From Ilyonectria destructans (Eukaryota; Ascomycota; Sordariomycetes; Hypocreales; Nectriaceae): DNA of 64,000 bases. Made by a program: the position numbers and the translations under genes. Numbering within the stretch: the stretch's first letter is position 1; each line of letters starts with the position of its first letter. Under the pieces are notes generated by a model. The model was not told the DNA's origin, ran no database searches, and saw only the letters and a list, made by a program, of their open reading frames with translations. Location: contig JAHEWK010000017.1 in assembly GCA_020740775.1 (NCBI GenBank), forward strand, positions 1,178,001 through 1,242,000. Reading direction: 5' to 3'. Positions 33,114 to 44,926 of the stretch are shown in pieces.

Positions 33114-33114
33114 C

Positions 33115-33126
33115 TGGACTTCCGTA
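33115..33126. repeat. LINE target-site duplication, right copy
   Basis: TGGACTTCCGTA, identical to 27221-27232. After it begins the original right flank of the three-gene transposon (TGTGGGCGCTC). Confidence 0.9.
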
Positions 33127-33830
33127 TGTGGGCGCTCTAGGCCCGAATAAAAAGACCGCGTGCTTCATGACAAATCAACCCGATCATCGCCGTTAGGTGT
33201 CATGTGAAGGGCTAAGCTTAAAAAGGCGAAAACTGTCAGCCAGCTTACGACCAAAAATGGACGCTAAACTTGGAAGCGGTGCGAGCAACTATCCGGTTTG
33301 CATTGGCCACAGGCCGGCTTGATGCAAGTTAACGGAGGACGACAGACTCGGACCTATTACCCTACTAAGCCACTCTTCCCAACCTAACTCACCCTCACCC
33401 CGTGCCAGAAAAAGCGAACACCGCTTCAGCTGCTGTAGATAGGATACTGATCCAGCCCCGCGCATCAGTGAAATCCTTGATCGCAAATTCCCATTGTGAA
33501 GTGGAATGCTCGATTTTCATTTTGCATTGCTGGACAGCGGCCGACAAGCCGTCACAGTGAAGTTGTATTACCGTAAAAACTCAGAAAACTCGGCCACTTG
33601 AGTGGGGACAACGAGAGTTAGCTCCTAGCACTACTGCAGTTCTAGTCTCTATGCGATTAGTGCGGCGGCCTCAACTGAGGGTAACATATCAGAAACTTGC
33701 GGTGTCGCAATTGCCTTACAAATATCTGGTAAGGTATATAATACATGTATGGGGTGCACCGATTTCCTTTTGATCTACACAAGTAACCAACAGCAAGCTA
33801 CAAGCATCAAGCCCTCCTGTCAATACCAAT
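33127..33830. other. Intergenic; promoter side of the NmrA-like gene
   Basis: No gene recognised. The last 100 bp hold a TATA-type box and the 5' leader of the gene at 33831. Confidence 0.5.
33735..33740 (+). promoter_or_regulatory. TATA box of the NmrA-like gene
   Basis: TATATA in the context GGTATATAATACATG, about 91 bp upstream of ATG 33831. It is followed by an A/C-rich leader (ACAGCAAGCTACAAGC) typical of fungal 5' UTRs. Confidence 0.5.
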
Positions 33831-34838
33831 ATGTCGTCCTCCAAACTTCTCGTCATTGTAGGCATTACCGGAAATCAAGGCTCCGCAGTTGCAAACACCT
33901 TCCTCAACACTCCAGGCTGGCACATCCGCGGCATCACCCGCGACCCATCTTCTGCTGCCGCCCTCGCATGGACAGCCAAAGGCATTGAACTCGTCAAAGC
34001 CACTCTTGACGATATCTCTTCCCTCGAACATGCATTCAGTGGCGCCACCGCCATATTCGCCGTCACAGATTTCTGGGTACACTATTATAACCCCGCAAAC
34101 ATCCCAAAGGCCACAGAAGCCGGTGTATCCATGAACGAATACGCGCGCGATCTCGAAACCGCACACGGAATGAATGTAGCTCTCGCAGCCAGTTCCCCGG
34201 CCGTCTCCTCCACGCTCACACATTACATCTTCAGCACCCTGAGCGACACCACGGGACGATCGAAGGGCAAGTACACTTCGAACTTTCACTTCGACTCAAA
34301 AGCAGCCGTGACGCTGCGAATTCAGAAGGAGTTGCCGGGTCTTGCTGCAAAACTGAGTACCGTTCAGGTCGGTATGTATGCCGATAATTGGAAGAGGGGC
34401 ATCGGGCGAACTCAGCAACAAAGCGATGGGTCGCTCTTGGTATACATTCCCGAGGGGGATGCAACTCCAATACCATGGGTCGTAGCACATCGCGATACCG
34501 GCGTTTTTGTGAAGGCGCTCCTACAGCATGAGCCCGGCAAACATGTTCTGGGGTGTTCGGAAATGACGACGTTCCGCGAATTTTGGGGGTTGTGGGCTGA
34601 CATTAAGGGTGTAAAGGTTGAAATGCCGGAGGTACCATTGGGTGAGTATCTCAAGCCGTTGCCGGAGCCGATGAGAAAAGAAATGTACGATTCCTTGAGC
34701 TATATTTGGGAGTTCGGATACACTGGTGGGGATCCCGAGGTTCGCCTTTTGGCGGATTTGGCACCTGAAGCAAAGACGACCAGCATGAGGGAGTATATAG
34801 AGACAGAGGACTGGTCATCATTTTTTGCGAGCATGTAA
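33831..34838 (+). CDS. NmrA-like NAD(P)-binding protein (335 aa)
   Basis: Single-exon gene. The N-terminal dinucleotide-binding motif is VGITGNQGSAV (GxxGxxG) directly after a beta strand 'KLLVIV', as in NmrA/HSCARG atypical short-chain dehydrogenases. 'GWHIRGITRDPSS', 'GIELVKATLDD', and 'GATAIFAVTDFW' fit the family pattern of strand and helix order. Length and single Rossmann domain match fungal NmrA-like proteins. These bind NAD(P) as redox sensors in nitrogen repression or act as tailoring reductases; which applies here is unknown. ATG 33831 is the first Met after the TATA box and fits the motif position. A hAT element begins 11 bp after the stop. Confidence 0.88.
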   Translation: MSSSKLLVIVGITGNQGSAVANTFLNTPGWHIRGITRDPSSAAALAWTAKGIELVKATLDDISSLEHAFSGATAIFAVTDFWVHYYNPANIPKATEAGVSMNEYARDLETAHGMNVALAASSPAVSSTLTHYIFSTLSDTTGRSKGKYTSNFHFDSKAAVTLRIQKELPGLAAKLSTVQVGMYADNWKRGIGRTQQQSDGSLLVYIPEGDATPIPWVVAHRDTGVFVKALLQHEPGKHVLGCSEMTTFREFWGLWADIKGVKVEMPEVPLGEYLKPLPEPMRKEMYDSLSYIWEFGYTGGDPEVRLLADLAPEAKTTSMREYIETEDWSSFFASM

Positions 34839-34848
34839 TACTGTCGAG

Positions 34849-36999
34849 CAAGGGTCGGAACCACTACATCCACTCCACTTTGGGACCAAGTGGAGTGGAT
34901 GTACGATTTTTGGGCAATTACATAGTGGATGTAGCACATATTCGACCGGAGTGGAATGGATGTACACACGTGGATTTATAAGTGGATTTATAGTGGATCT
35001 TTGAGGCTATTCACAACCTCGTCGGTGCCTATTCAGCCTCACTTTCAGAGGTTGACACTAACTCTTCAGCCTGTTGCTGCTGTGATGAATCGTCAACCTC
35101 GCTGGCGCTGTCCTCGCCCTCCCATAGCCATTTTGCCTCAGCAAGCGCCAGCTCGTCGTCTTTTAGAGTCACACAGCCGGCACCCAGCTTACTTTCAAGG
35201 TGTGAGTTAAGCAATGGATCCAGGTCCTTGATAAGGCCAGCACGGTACCAAGAGCGTAAAACCTGACAAATGGCGATAATATCAGCATCTAGATTCGTAC
35301 GCAGCCCCGAGACCATCTTGCCAGCAGCTGAAAATAACCTCTCACACTCTGCTGACATCGGCTGGATCGTCAGGAAGTCCAAGGCCATCCTGGATAACCG
35401 AGGATATCTGCTTTGCTTAGTGATCCAGTAACCAATTGGATCACGAACGTCGCTGTCGCTGGCCTCACGATCCGTCTGCCATGCTTGGTACTCGTCACCA
35501 ACAATAGTTACTGCGTAGGCTGGTTTTGAGTTCGGCAGACGACTGTTCTTCTCGAAGGGGTTGAAAAACCGAGGTCTTTTTGCCGGGGGCTCGTCGTCGC
35601 CTCTGCTGCTGCTGGATCTAACCTCGAAATGAGCGTAATCAGACAGCCAGACGTCGGCAACCATCTCTTTTGCCTTTTCAACCCAACTAGGCTTATGAGC
35701 CCAGGTTTCATCAAACCAGTCCCAACGATAAGCTGGGTGGAGCGCTATTGCCGTATAGTAGATGGGCGTCTCGTCTAGCCGCCGATAATATTCATCCAGC
35801 TTATCCCAAGCAAGGTTGATTCCGATGCGGAAGTGCTCGGGATCAGGAAAGTTAGCAGCAAGCTGCTTATATTCTCCCAGTGTGTTAAGCAGCAACTCAT
35901 AGCCAAGCACCACGCCCCAGATATTGCCATAGGAGCCGGTCCAGCCTTGCTTACGCCTGCGGATGTGTCCATCACCCTCAAGCGTCTTTACCACGGTCTC
36001 AAAAACAGACAGAATAGCCTCCAAATGGTAAAGAACCTCCCAGTCTTTATCCGTTAGCTGATTCTCGTCTCGGAGGATGCGTGGTTTTTTCGCCAATTTG
36101 GCTTGTATCACTCGGCCAGTCTTTTTAGACCGATTTTCGTCCTCCCACTGCGCCTTGTACTTGATCAGTAGGAGTTCGATAGAGGTTTTTAGCCGTAGAG
36201 CCCTGCGGATCATGTAGAGTTGTGACAGCCAACGCGTGTCGTTATCGACAATTAGCTTGAGTGGTTTCTTCGATCGGAGTTTGATGGTGGCGCGATCAAT
36301 TTCGTCCTGTTAGATATACCAAATTAGTATGAGACGAACAAGATCTAGTGAAAACCGCTTACCCTCTGGACCTCCTTGAATAAGTAAATTAGCCGATGGC
36401 TAATACGCACATCAACTACGATGTTATGTAACTTGCCAACTGGTCCTTTTTTGCGCCATTGAGCGTATTCGGTATCAGATAACGCTTCTGCGCCTGATAA
36501 TTGCTGCTCGAACGCGCCGGCTTTTTTGCCAAATAAGAGCGCCTTGGCTGACAAGTTAATTGTGTGGCCAATACAGCGTCCTCGGCGTAGTCGGCCATCG
36601 AACCCAAGTTCAGCACCAATAACCTCCATTGCAGTATCGTTGTTTTCAGCATTGTCGAGCGTGAAATAGCCAATCTTCTCTGGACTTACGCCAAGAGTGT
36701 GTAGGACGTCGAGAACCTCCCCACCGATCGTTAAGCCGAAGTGACGATAAGCCTCTGGAACCCCAATTATGATTTTGTATGGTCTATTCTTCTTATCTCT
36801 GAAAAAACAAGCAATACCGTAGAGGGCAAGCTTATTTCGAGACGTCCAGCCATCAAATGAGATATAAAGCGCTCCAGGGGAGTTCCTCAGCACCTCGATA
36901 ACCGTCTGCTTGTGGCGGTTATACTCTTGAATGATCTTATATCGGACAGCCGTTATCACAGGCTGGGGCCTGGCTTGGGGTTCCGGCTGTGCCGGAACC
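34849..36999 (-). mobile_element. hAT transposon, left end intact, transposase N-terminus lost
   Basis: The left terminus CAAGGGTCGGAACCACT at 34849 is followed by subterminal CCACTCC/GGAGTGG motifs to about 35000. The transposase is on the minus strand (35029-36959). The coding homology ends near 36965 at a stop, and a 9-bp-arm hairpin (GGTTCCGGC, TGT, GCCGGAACC at 36979-36999) follows. No matching right terminus was found, so the right part appears lost or replaced. Confidence 0.75.
35029..36959 (-). pseudogene. hAT transposase, N-terminally truncated
   Basis: Two exons, about 36959-36363 and 36306-35029. The 56-nt intron starts GTAAGC and ends CTAACAG and joins ...'FKEVQR' to 'DEIDRATIKLRSKK' in frame. 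Core motifs include 'YISFDGWTSRN' (first catalytic Asp), 'FTLDNAENNDTA' (second Asp) and 'RCIGHTINLSAKA'. The C-terminal dimerisation block is 'ALDFLTIQPMSAECERLFS', 'GKMVSGLRTNL'. A BED zinc finger and the first 150-200 residues are absent: upstream frames hit a TAG at about 37004, and no Met is present. The rest is open without stops, so loss of the 5' end may be the only damage. Confidence 0.8.
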
Positions 37000-37045
37000 C
37001 ACTAATTGACATTGTTGGGGGAAAACGGGTGGTTCGGGTTACGGG

Positions 37046-37149
37046 TACCCGTTGGCTCATGTGGGCCCTTGGGGGCCAGGCGAGCCAATTTAGTTAGCTT
37101 GCTAAGTTGGCTCGCCTGGCCCCCAAGGGCCCACATGAGCCAACGGGTA
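37046..37149. repeat. Perfect 43-bp-arm inverted repeat (hairpin)
   Basis: Arms 37046-37088 and 37107-37149 are exact reverse complements, with an 18-nt spacer. The arm starts TACCCGTTGGCTCATG and ends GGCGAGCCAA. Its origin could be two facing transposon ends or a foldback element. Two smaller hairpins follow, both centred on TGCGGCGCA: 37154-37173 and 37224-37242. Confidence 0.85.
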
Positions 37150-37924
37150 GAATGGAAAATGCGGCGCATTTCCAAGACCAAAATCGGGGGTGGAGATCTA
37201 AGGATGATGATTGGCTAAAAAAGAGAAGTGCGGCGCACTTCTCGCGGACATTACTGAGTAGGCCAACTTCGGTCACTCATCTAAAGTTGCTAATGATTGT
37301 GTCGTGTATAGATGACCTAGGCCAAGCAGTCGTTGTCGATGAAGAAGCACTTCCTCATCAGAGCCTGCACGTCTCCAGAACGCCTTGATGCTTCCAAGTA
37401 TAGGCAAGATTGTTCATGCTGGTCAGCATATCATGATGCTCCTCATACCCCATGTCAAGGAGCGGAAGATTTCGTGTCCGAGGCCGTCTTGGAGCAGCAC
37501 CTGCAGGAACCAAGTCGCCATCCTATTACCTGAGATGTCACACGTTTGGCAATGCCTCGTCGGTTGCGGCTGCATGCGCACATCTCTTCGTAATATCATA
37601 TCGCCTGTAGTTTCGGCGTCGATTTGCCACCTAGAGAAACGATCCATCACTACTGCAGCGCATTCGATACGTCAGAACAGCTCAGTCGACATGTGCCGAT
37701 GCGCAACGTGTAGTTTGGGCAGAGCGTCTTCCGATTCCTCATATTCAGTGGCCGTGAGCATCAATCCAGATAGAATCGGAGGCTGTCACTAGAATCTAGC
37801 AGAGTAGTTCCAGCATTCGAGAAACGTTGACTAATTCTTCCATTTGTCTAGCATTGATTTGCCACTTCCGAGGTATATAAACGAGGGCGGAGAGCAGAAG
37901 GTGGGCGGGGTGCTGGCTAACGTG
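37150..37924. other. Non-coding region 3' of the NACHT-ankyrin gene
   Basis: Apart from the two TGCGGCGCA hairpins, nothing recognised. The region next to 37925 may be the truncated continuation of the ankyrin gene's 3' part, but no further repeats are readable. Confidence 0.4.
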
Positions 37925-40900
37925 TTATCTCAGCAGCTTGGCGACGGCCTCATGCCCGTTCTTGGCGGCCAGCGAGAGCGGCGTCCCACCGAACCAATCC
38001 TTGGCCTCGACATCGGCGCCTGTCTCGAGCAGCAGCTTGACGATGGCCTCGTGCCTATTCCGGGCGGCCCACCATAGCGGCGTCCGACCATCTTTGTTCT
38101 TGGACTCGACGTCGGCGCCCTTCTCGAGCAGCAGCTTAACGACGGCCTCGTGCCCGTTCTGGGCGGCCAGAGAAAGCGGCGTCTGACCACCATCCTCGTC
38201 CTTTGCCTCGACGTCGGCGCCCTTCGCGAGCAGCAGCTTGACGACGGCCTCGTGCCTGTTCCGGGCGGCCCACCATAGCGGCGTCCGACCATTTTTGTTC
38301 TTGAACTTGACGTCGGCGCCCTTCTCGAGCAGCAGCTTGGCGACGGCCTCGTGCCCGCTCTCGGCGGCCAGCGACAGCGGCGTCTGACCATACTCCTTGT
38401 CCTTTGCCTCGACGTCGGCGCCCTTCTCGAGCAGCAGCTTGACGACGGCCACATGCCCGTCCTCGGCGGCCCGCGAAAGCGGCGTCTGACCATGATACTT
38501 CGCCTCGACGTCGGCGCCCTTGTCGAGCAGCAGCTTGACGACGGCCTCATGCCCGTTCTCGGCGGCCCGCGAAAGCGGCGTCCGGCCATAATAGTCGTCC
38601 CTGGCCTCGATCTCGGCACCCTTTTCGATCAGCAGCTTGACGACGGCCGCATGGCCGTCCCCGGCGGCCCACGATAGCGGCGTCCGACCATAGCCTTTGT
38701 CCTTCGCCTCGATCTCGGCGCCCTTTTCAAGAAGTAGCTTGACAATGACATAATGGCCATAGTACGACGCTACCATGAGATCCGTGAAAAACTCGGTAGG
38801 CCTCATAGCTGTAGTCTCCCAATAGATTCCAAACCATGCCGAGTAGCTCTTCGAGTCCGGATCACAAATTCTCAGAGCGGAAGGTACAATGGCAGCGTCA
38901 TCAATGATACCCGCTTCGCGGAAGTGAGCGCCCCAACTTTTAGCCGAGTAATCTAAGAACGCGTGGCTATCGACGGAGTGGCCGGCTTCCACATTCCCAT
39001 CTGTCGGAAGACTAACGTCGGAGTTAAAGAAGTTCAGATAGCGCACGCAGAGCTCTGCAAGAACGGCGTGTGCGTGGCGGGTAGTGATGGAGTGATGCCA
39101 GTGTAGCTCTGACGGTACAGTTGTAGGCGACGCCAAACCTGCGAGGAGAAACTCGCGAGCAGTTTGATGAAGGAAATAAATCTTGCCGTGATGGGTTGAG
39201 ACGAACAATCCACACCAAGATCTGAGACTTGACTTGAAGTCCTTTTCTTCCTCCAGGTCGAGGTCGTGCAAAGACTGTGATGTGTCGTCTATATTAACGG
39301 CAATGTTCATTTCGGAGAGTGTTAGCGGCCGACTCGCGGCCAAGATAATACTCAAGGCTTTCCGAACCATCGGACGTTCCTCATCCTTAGACTTGTTAAG
39401 GATTCGCTCATATGCCTCATTAACACTCCTCGGAAATATTGCAATAGTTGACTCGACTCCCATTTGTGTCTTTTTAAAGTTTCCTTTCTCCAAGTAGTCG
39501 AACACAAGGTAGACCCAGAGATAAGTACGGTGGGTGGTCTCCTGTAGTTTTTTCTCTAGGTGGCTCTTGATATCGTGTGAGAGGCTCTTCTTCTCCGACA
39601 GCTGATTGACCCGATGCGTAATGACGCGATTCACCTCCTTAGTGATGGCTTCCGACTCTTCCTCTCCTGGTATACGTATATTTGGAAAAGCGTCCAATAG
39701 GTCGTGGAACTCGGACACGATCTGCTCGTACGGGCGGCACGTTAGAAGATACTTCAACTTGCCATGGCCCAACTGGTCGCCGCGGGATTGGCTCCTCACA
39801 TTCCGCATCAGGTCCGCAAACTCTGATTCGGCACATTCATCCAGGGCATCAAGGACCATGATTATGGGTCCTGCTTGGGGATCTTTTATAGCGTTCCGTA
39901 GAATCTGCCACAGCGATTCTGTAGAGTTGATCAAACCTTGCCCATCCTTACGGAATTGTGGCAAGGCATGCTCGATCAGCGACGGTTTCTGAGAGAAGAG
40001 CTGGTGAAGCAGTGCGCAAAGCGCTTGCCGGACGGTGTTCTGGTCTTGGTCTTTGAAGAAGAAGTAGCAGATGTGATGCGAATATTCCGCGGAGGTCACA
40101 TAAAGTGAGGTTGTCATGTAGATGTAGAAAGATGGATGACGAGCTAAGACTACAGTTGAGGACGGGAGCATAAGGTCTCCTTCCTCACGTGATGTTACAT
40201 ATAATGCCAGTCTTAAGCACCAGGCCCAAGACTGGTATTTCACGTATCAAGATGGTTGGCGATCGTGGCAGGCCATGGTCGATCAGGTACTTGGCCAACA
40301 CCGACTTTCCGCAGCCAGGATCCGCCGTAACTAGCAGGGGCCCTGACTCCTGTTTCAACCAGCTCTGGAAATGCTTGTGTTTGAGCAACCACAGGCACGT
40401 GCCTTCAACCCTTTCTTCCACTCGGCCTTTGTACCACTCGTACGTGGCGTCGCTGCCGTCAGTTGTGAGGCGGAATAGCTGGTGACACTTTTGTTCTTCT
40501 TTTTGTTCGTCTTTGGACAGTCTCTTCTTGGCGAGGTCTTTCTGGGCCTGGAGCTGCTCCTTTGTAAGGTCGCGGTTCTCTTCTGCAACCTCATGGTGCC
40601 GTTTTGCAACGTCTAGGTGCTCTTCTGCAAATTCATAGATGCCTGTACACAGGGTTAATACGCATTAATAGTGTGATTCTGAGACCCTTGGACTGACCAG
40701 ATAAAACCTTGGACTGAGCATATAGAATATCACTTATCTTCTTTTCAGCCTCAACCCTATTTGGAGCTATTCGACCGAGAAGATCTTTCGCATATGCAGC
40801 CGCCGCCATTGCTGCATATCCTTGCCACTCCTTGATTTTGTGCGAGTCCGAGTAGTCGCATATACCGCGAATAATAAGACACGGAAAGTGATTCATCAGG

Positions 40901-41799
40901 CCTGCTGCTTCCATTTCAAAACACAGAACGTCCTTCTCCGTTATAAGCCTATCCCGAACGAAAGCGTCCTTCATCAACTGGTTTGCCGAAGCAATCAGGC
41001 CATAGTGAATTGCTGGGTTATCCTCGTATTTCGTCCGTTCGCACCGCGGTACCAAATTTGATGGTTCATTAGCACAGAATGCTGCGCAGCCTCTCGAGTC
41101 GTGAGGGACCTCGGCTTTAAATAGCCTATCAGTACCTGGCTGCGGCCGCTCGTATCCCTGTCGTCGTAGCCTAAGGTTCTTCTCGAGAACGTCGTTGATG
41201 GCCTCTTCAAGCTGATGCCCCTTCCTCATGTACTGGGCCTGGATTCCCATCAACGCAGTTCGCAGAGTTATCGGGGGCTGGTTCAAAAATCGCGTGTGTT
41301 GAAAGGCCTGGCCCTGGATCGTCTTGCCAAAGTCGTACTGGAATACCCCGCAATCGCCGTCACGAGGTGCGCTGACCACAATGTCGCCTAGACGAATGTC
41401 GTGCTTCTCACTTGGTGCACCGCCGCCAATGCCGACCATTAAACCTAACCTGACATTGGGAAAGCTGTGCTGCATGTTCGTCGCTACACTGGCCGCGGAA
41501 GACGTTCCGTATTCACCAACGGGCAACACAGCGATGACGACGTTATGCTTCCCAAGTCTACCCAATGTGTAGTCGTTGGTATCGTTTGGTGATACAAACT
41601 CCGGTCCTTCGTGCTCCTCGTCGAGAAATTCTTGTGCGGCAACATACTCCGTCCTTATGGCGCAGATCCACCCGACGGTGTAGTCATCATTTACCTTTCG
41701 CTCAGGAGCGTCGGCTGCTGGTGTTCTCGCATCATCAAAAGCTGGCTTCCTCCTCTTTGTGGCACGAGTTGCAGCACCTTGGTTGTTTCGCTTCGGCAT
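37925..41799 (-). CDS. NLR-like protein: PNP_UDP - coiled coil - NACHT - ankyrin repeats (about 1256 aa)
   Basis: ATG at 41799. Exon 1 (41799-40698) encodes a nucleoside-phosphorylase-like domain ('WICAIRTEYVAAQEFLDEEH', 'GLMVGIGGGAPS', 'DIRLGDIVVSAP', 'CFEMEAAGLMNHFPCLIIRG'). A 55-nt intron (GTCAGT...ACAG) leads to a charged coiled coil and the NACHT P-loop ADPGCGKSVLAKYL. A second small intron (40198-40150, GTAACA...GTAG) is needed to keep the frame into 'CYFFFKDQDQNTVRQALCAL'. This split is my model; the segment between may instead carry a lesion. The Walker B-like 'IIMVLDALDECAESEF' follows. About nine ankyrin repeats of some 33-34 residues end the protein, very alike to each other, and stop inside a repeat (...'AVAKLLR'). 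Fungal proteins of this plan act in non-self recognition. The gene may be truncated at its 3' end. Confidence 0.82.
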
Positions 41800-44189
41800 T
41801 TTCTATGGTGTAATCCTCAGAATGGCGAACTCGAATTGACGACTTCTGGCAGTTGACCGTATTCGAGGGCGGAGTTCATTCTGGCCGCAACTTCGCATTG
41901 GAGTCAAATGGTCAGCACTGCTCTTGGAACAGGAAAGGAATCTGGGAGGGGCAGCAGCCACGTCTTTGCCAAGGTCCCTAGCGCCACGGCCAAGGCAGCA
42001 GCGCAGCTTACCCCTCTAATCGCGGGGTTTGGGGGAATTGAGGATCGGCGCCAATGCTCAATGATTGAGCACCGAGAAACACAACGATTATGAAGAAGCC
42101 ACGCGAATATGATTGCTATTGCTCATACGACAAAGCTGTTGGGCAGAGTTGGGCAGACGGAAAGTCGGGCAGGAATGCGTGATCAGTGATCCGGCGAAGC
42201 CACCCCTCCTCGACCGCTAGCGCGTACTTGCAGTTGAATGAGCAGCTCTCGCCCAATAGATGTCGTCTCATGCGCCACGACACAGCAGAATCACACGCGC
42301 TTCACCAATCATGCTTGACTGCTGGCTCGTGGACCAAGGGCCTTCGCCACCGCGTATCGCGCTAAATGTGATCTGATTGAACACCAGGTCGAGTGGTTGC
42401 GCCGTGCCATTTTTCTGAACGTATCGAGTCCAATCCATCGCAGACAGCAGCCTCTAGTCGCGTCAATTCAGGGACCCGCTTCTCGGCAGCCTGGAGAGGG
42501 CTGGCAATTCTCAAGACGGAGGCGAAACCGGAATGCCGCCCTTCAACTTTGCACATCCGTTTCAGAGCATAGAATGGATACCTGACTCTTCAGAGGATAA
42601 CATCTTTCGGGATAGAGATTACGAGCCGCCCCCGAATCGAGTCCAGAATTGAAGCCTTGGAAACCTTAGTACCTTGTCAGACTGTTCAGATGAATTTGGG
42701 ACACAGGCGTTTCGCCGTTTGGGAAGAACTCGGAACCCTATTCTGTCTCAACGTTGTTATTCACCCAGAGCGACTTGTGCTGGTATCCGGGTTTATGAAC
42801 ACACGCGGCGTAACCTACACTTCCAGTTAGAAATTCCTCATAAGGCTCGATAAAAGCTAACCAGTGTGATACTCATCACTGAAAGTCACTGAACTCGGAT
42901 CGATTTGGTTGCCCCTTAAATGAGTGCTTCAATGCTCGGATGATTTAGGCGGACTGGAAACTGTCTAGAGCCGAGCAGAGAAGGTGACGCGCGCGGTAGC
43001 AATTTTGGAAGCACTAGAGTAAGGCGGAGAACAAGTTTCACTACCCCAAGGGTTATCATCGATTCTCTCTCATCCTTCGCCAATAACAAGCTCTCCGGGA
43101 GGATTTGAAAGTCAGATGTGATTGTCCATAATATTAGCGTGTGCACCAACATGGAGGCTAGTGAGGGGACGAACACGAGCGATGATCTATCAGACATTAC
43201 TCGATTATAGCACAACATGGAATCTACGACCGCATTCGAGACCTTTGGGACAAGTACGCGTCCGTCTGTCTCCGTGTTATTGACCCACCCGGCCATCTTA
43301 CTATGTCAGCAGTGTGCTCATAAGTTCCAACTATACAAGCTGCGTATCCTACACTATGACGCAGACCACGCAGTGTGGACTTTGAGCGAGCAGAGGTCCT
43401 TCCCCGTGAACCTATTAGACTCATCAGCCCGAGTAGCTAAAACCGGAAGAGGAAATGTATGGCCAAGAAGCCAAACAAGTATGTCTCTGCCCAAGAGCTG
43501 CAGTCTCTAAAGATGAGCGTGTCAAGGTGTGTCTACATCGGCCAGAGGGGTCGTTTTTCGGTTCTTGAGGTATCCTCAACACAACACCAGTAGGGGGATA
43601 ATGATGATCAGATTAATCTCTAGCCCCCTTAAGAATAGAGGCTCGCGCCCCATAATAGATCCCCAATCAAAGCCGATCAAGTTAAGGACTTCCGGAGGAT
43701 AATACAATGGCGAAGACGGCGTTCTTGGACGGGAAAATGCACCGAAAGCTATGGCTTATCGGAGTCTACTCACGGAAGCTTCCATGTTGCCAGGATAATG
43801 CGCATTTGGTAAAACTCATGTACACGACATTTGCACGGTGATGTATCCGAATGTGGCTTTCTCGATATCACCCAATGAGAGATATGACGTGCCATTATCC
43901 CAGAAGAGGTGGTACAAAGTGGTACCCCAGTTGCGCCACCACCTTTTGAACTAGCCAATTTTCTTTTAGTTCTAGCCGATCATTGTATCAGGCTCTGCAT
44001 CACCTTGCCGATCAATGGGTCTAGGCCAATCTATTGGGTTGCTTAATGCAACTCAGAAGGTAGTATGGCCTGATTTTGCGCATCACTGCCTATTAAGTCG
44101 GGGCAAGTTAAGGGAATCTAATCGATTTATTGAGCGGTTGTCATGCCCAGGGCAGTCGCCAATTACTCGTAGTACATGGGTCCCTCCGA
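41800..44189. other. Gene-poor region upstream of the NLR-like gene
   Basis: Short open frames only, on both strands. None has a motif that I can name. No tRNA or strong repeat recognised. Confidence 0.4.
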
Positions 44190-44570
44190 TCAGCTCCGAA
44201 TAGGACATGCCCGGTGTGCTGGTGCGTCGGACGGCGGTGCGGCGGCGTCAGGACTAGCTGGTCAACGGTGCTAGCTACACGGTATTGGACGTTATTCTCG
44301 ATAAGGCTCACTCGGGCCATCGTATGAACACCAACACCATCCTCGACTTCGGCCCGCCGGCGGGGATCCTGCTAGTGGCGGAGACAACGGAGGACTTCCA
44401 TTTCGTCGGCACCATCCATCCTGCTGACGCCCATAAGCACCAAAATAGAGTGTCGAACGGAATATAAGGTGCAGGGCAGGACGTTAGGCCGGGTGGCCTT
44501 AGAACCGCGAGGAACCAGGATGGCGAAGGTCAGCAACGGAGTTTTGAGCCAGTGCGACCCCTACAGATTA
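44190..44570 (+). pseudogene. Relic of a second Helitron helicase (C-terminal part)
   Basis: Readable blocks are 'LVNGASYTVLDVI', 'NTILDFGPPAGILL' and 'VQGRTLGRVALEPRGT', and then 'SQCDPY'. They line up in order with 'LVNGAKYTALEVI', 'NIILHFGPPAGIIL', 'IQGETLLQIALELRGT' and 'RKCDPYSLY' in the helicase at 4.2-6.5 kb. Frame changes and a stop occur between the blocks. It comes from a different Helitron lineage than the first, judging by the residue differences. Confidence 0.7.
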
Positions 44571-44926
44571 CAGAGGAAGAGGGGCAGAAAGCATCAATCA
44601 GGTGGTCCATGCACAGGATCGTGACTTTCCCTAAGTACCACAATATCCTTGCTCAGTGGCTGATGATTTCACCAATGGGATATACTCTGACAGCCAGGGT
44701 TTCCAGCTACCAATTTTAACGCTATTATTTTCAGCTCAGCCCGAGCTGAGTTTGAGGTGTTCAGGGCGCCCTCAAATGCCCCAGCGACCCCTTTTGACCT
44801 GGAGATATCTTCCCAGATACCATCTCCCCCCGATGCCAACTCGCTTCGTGCCGCATCCGACCGTTCCTCTGGACCTCCGAGCTACCGAGACCTGGATAGA
44901 CCGACGCCATTGTCACTTCCTCCAGC

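Larger units (their letters stand above)
27233..33114 (-). mobile_element. Tad1-type LINE, structurally complete, about 5.9 kb
   Basis: Minus-strand non-LTR retrotransposon bounded by the perfect 12-bp duplication TGGACTTCCGTA. It has, in order, 27 tandem 9-bp units at the 5' end, ORF1 (gag-like), ORF2 (endonuclease, reverse transcriptase, RNase H, CCHC end), a 3' UTR of about 280 nt and a (CTA)n tail (plus strand TAG repeats 27233-27252). Both ORFs are open. The 5' end reaches the target duplication, which suggests a full-length and fairly recent insertion. Two older relatives lie at 13.7-14.5 kb and perhaps 21.07 kb. Confidence 0.92.
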
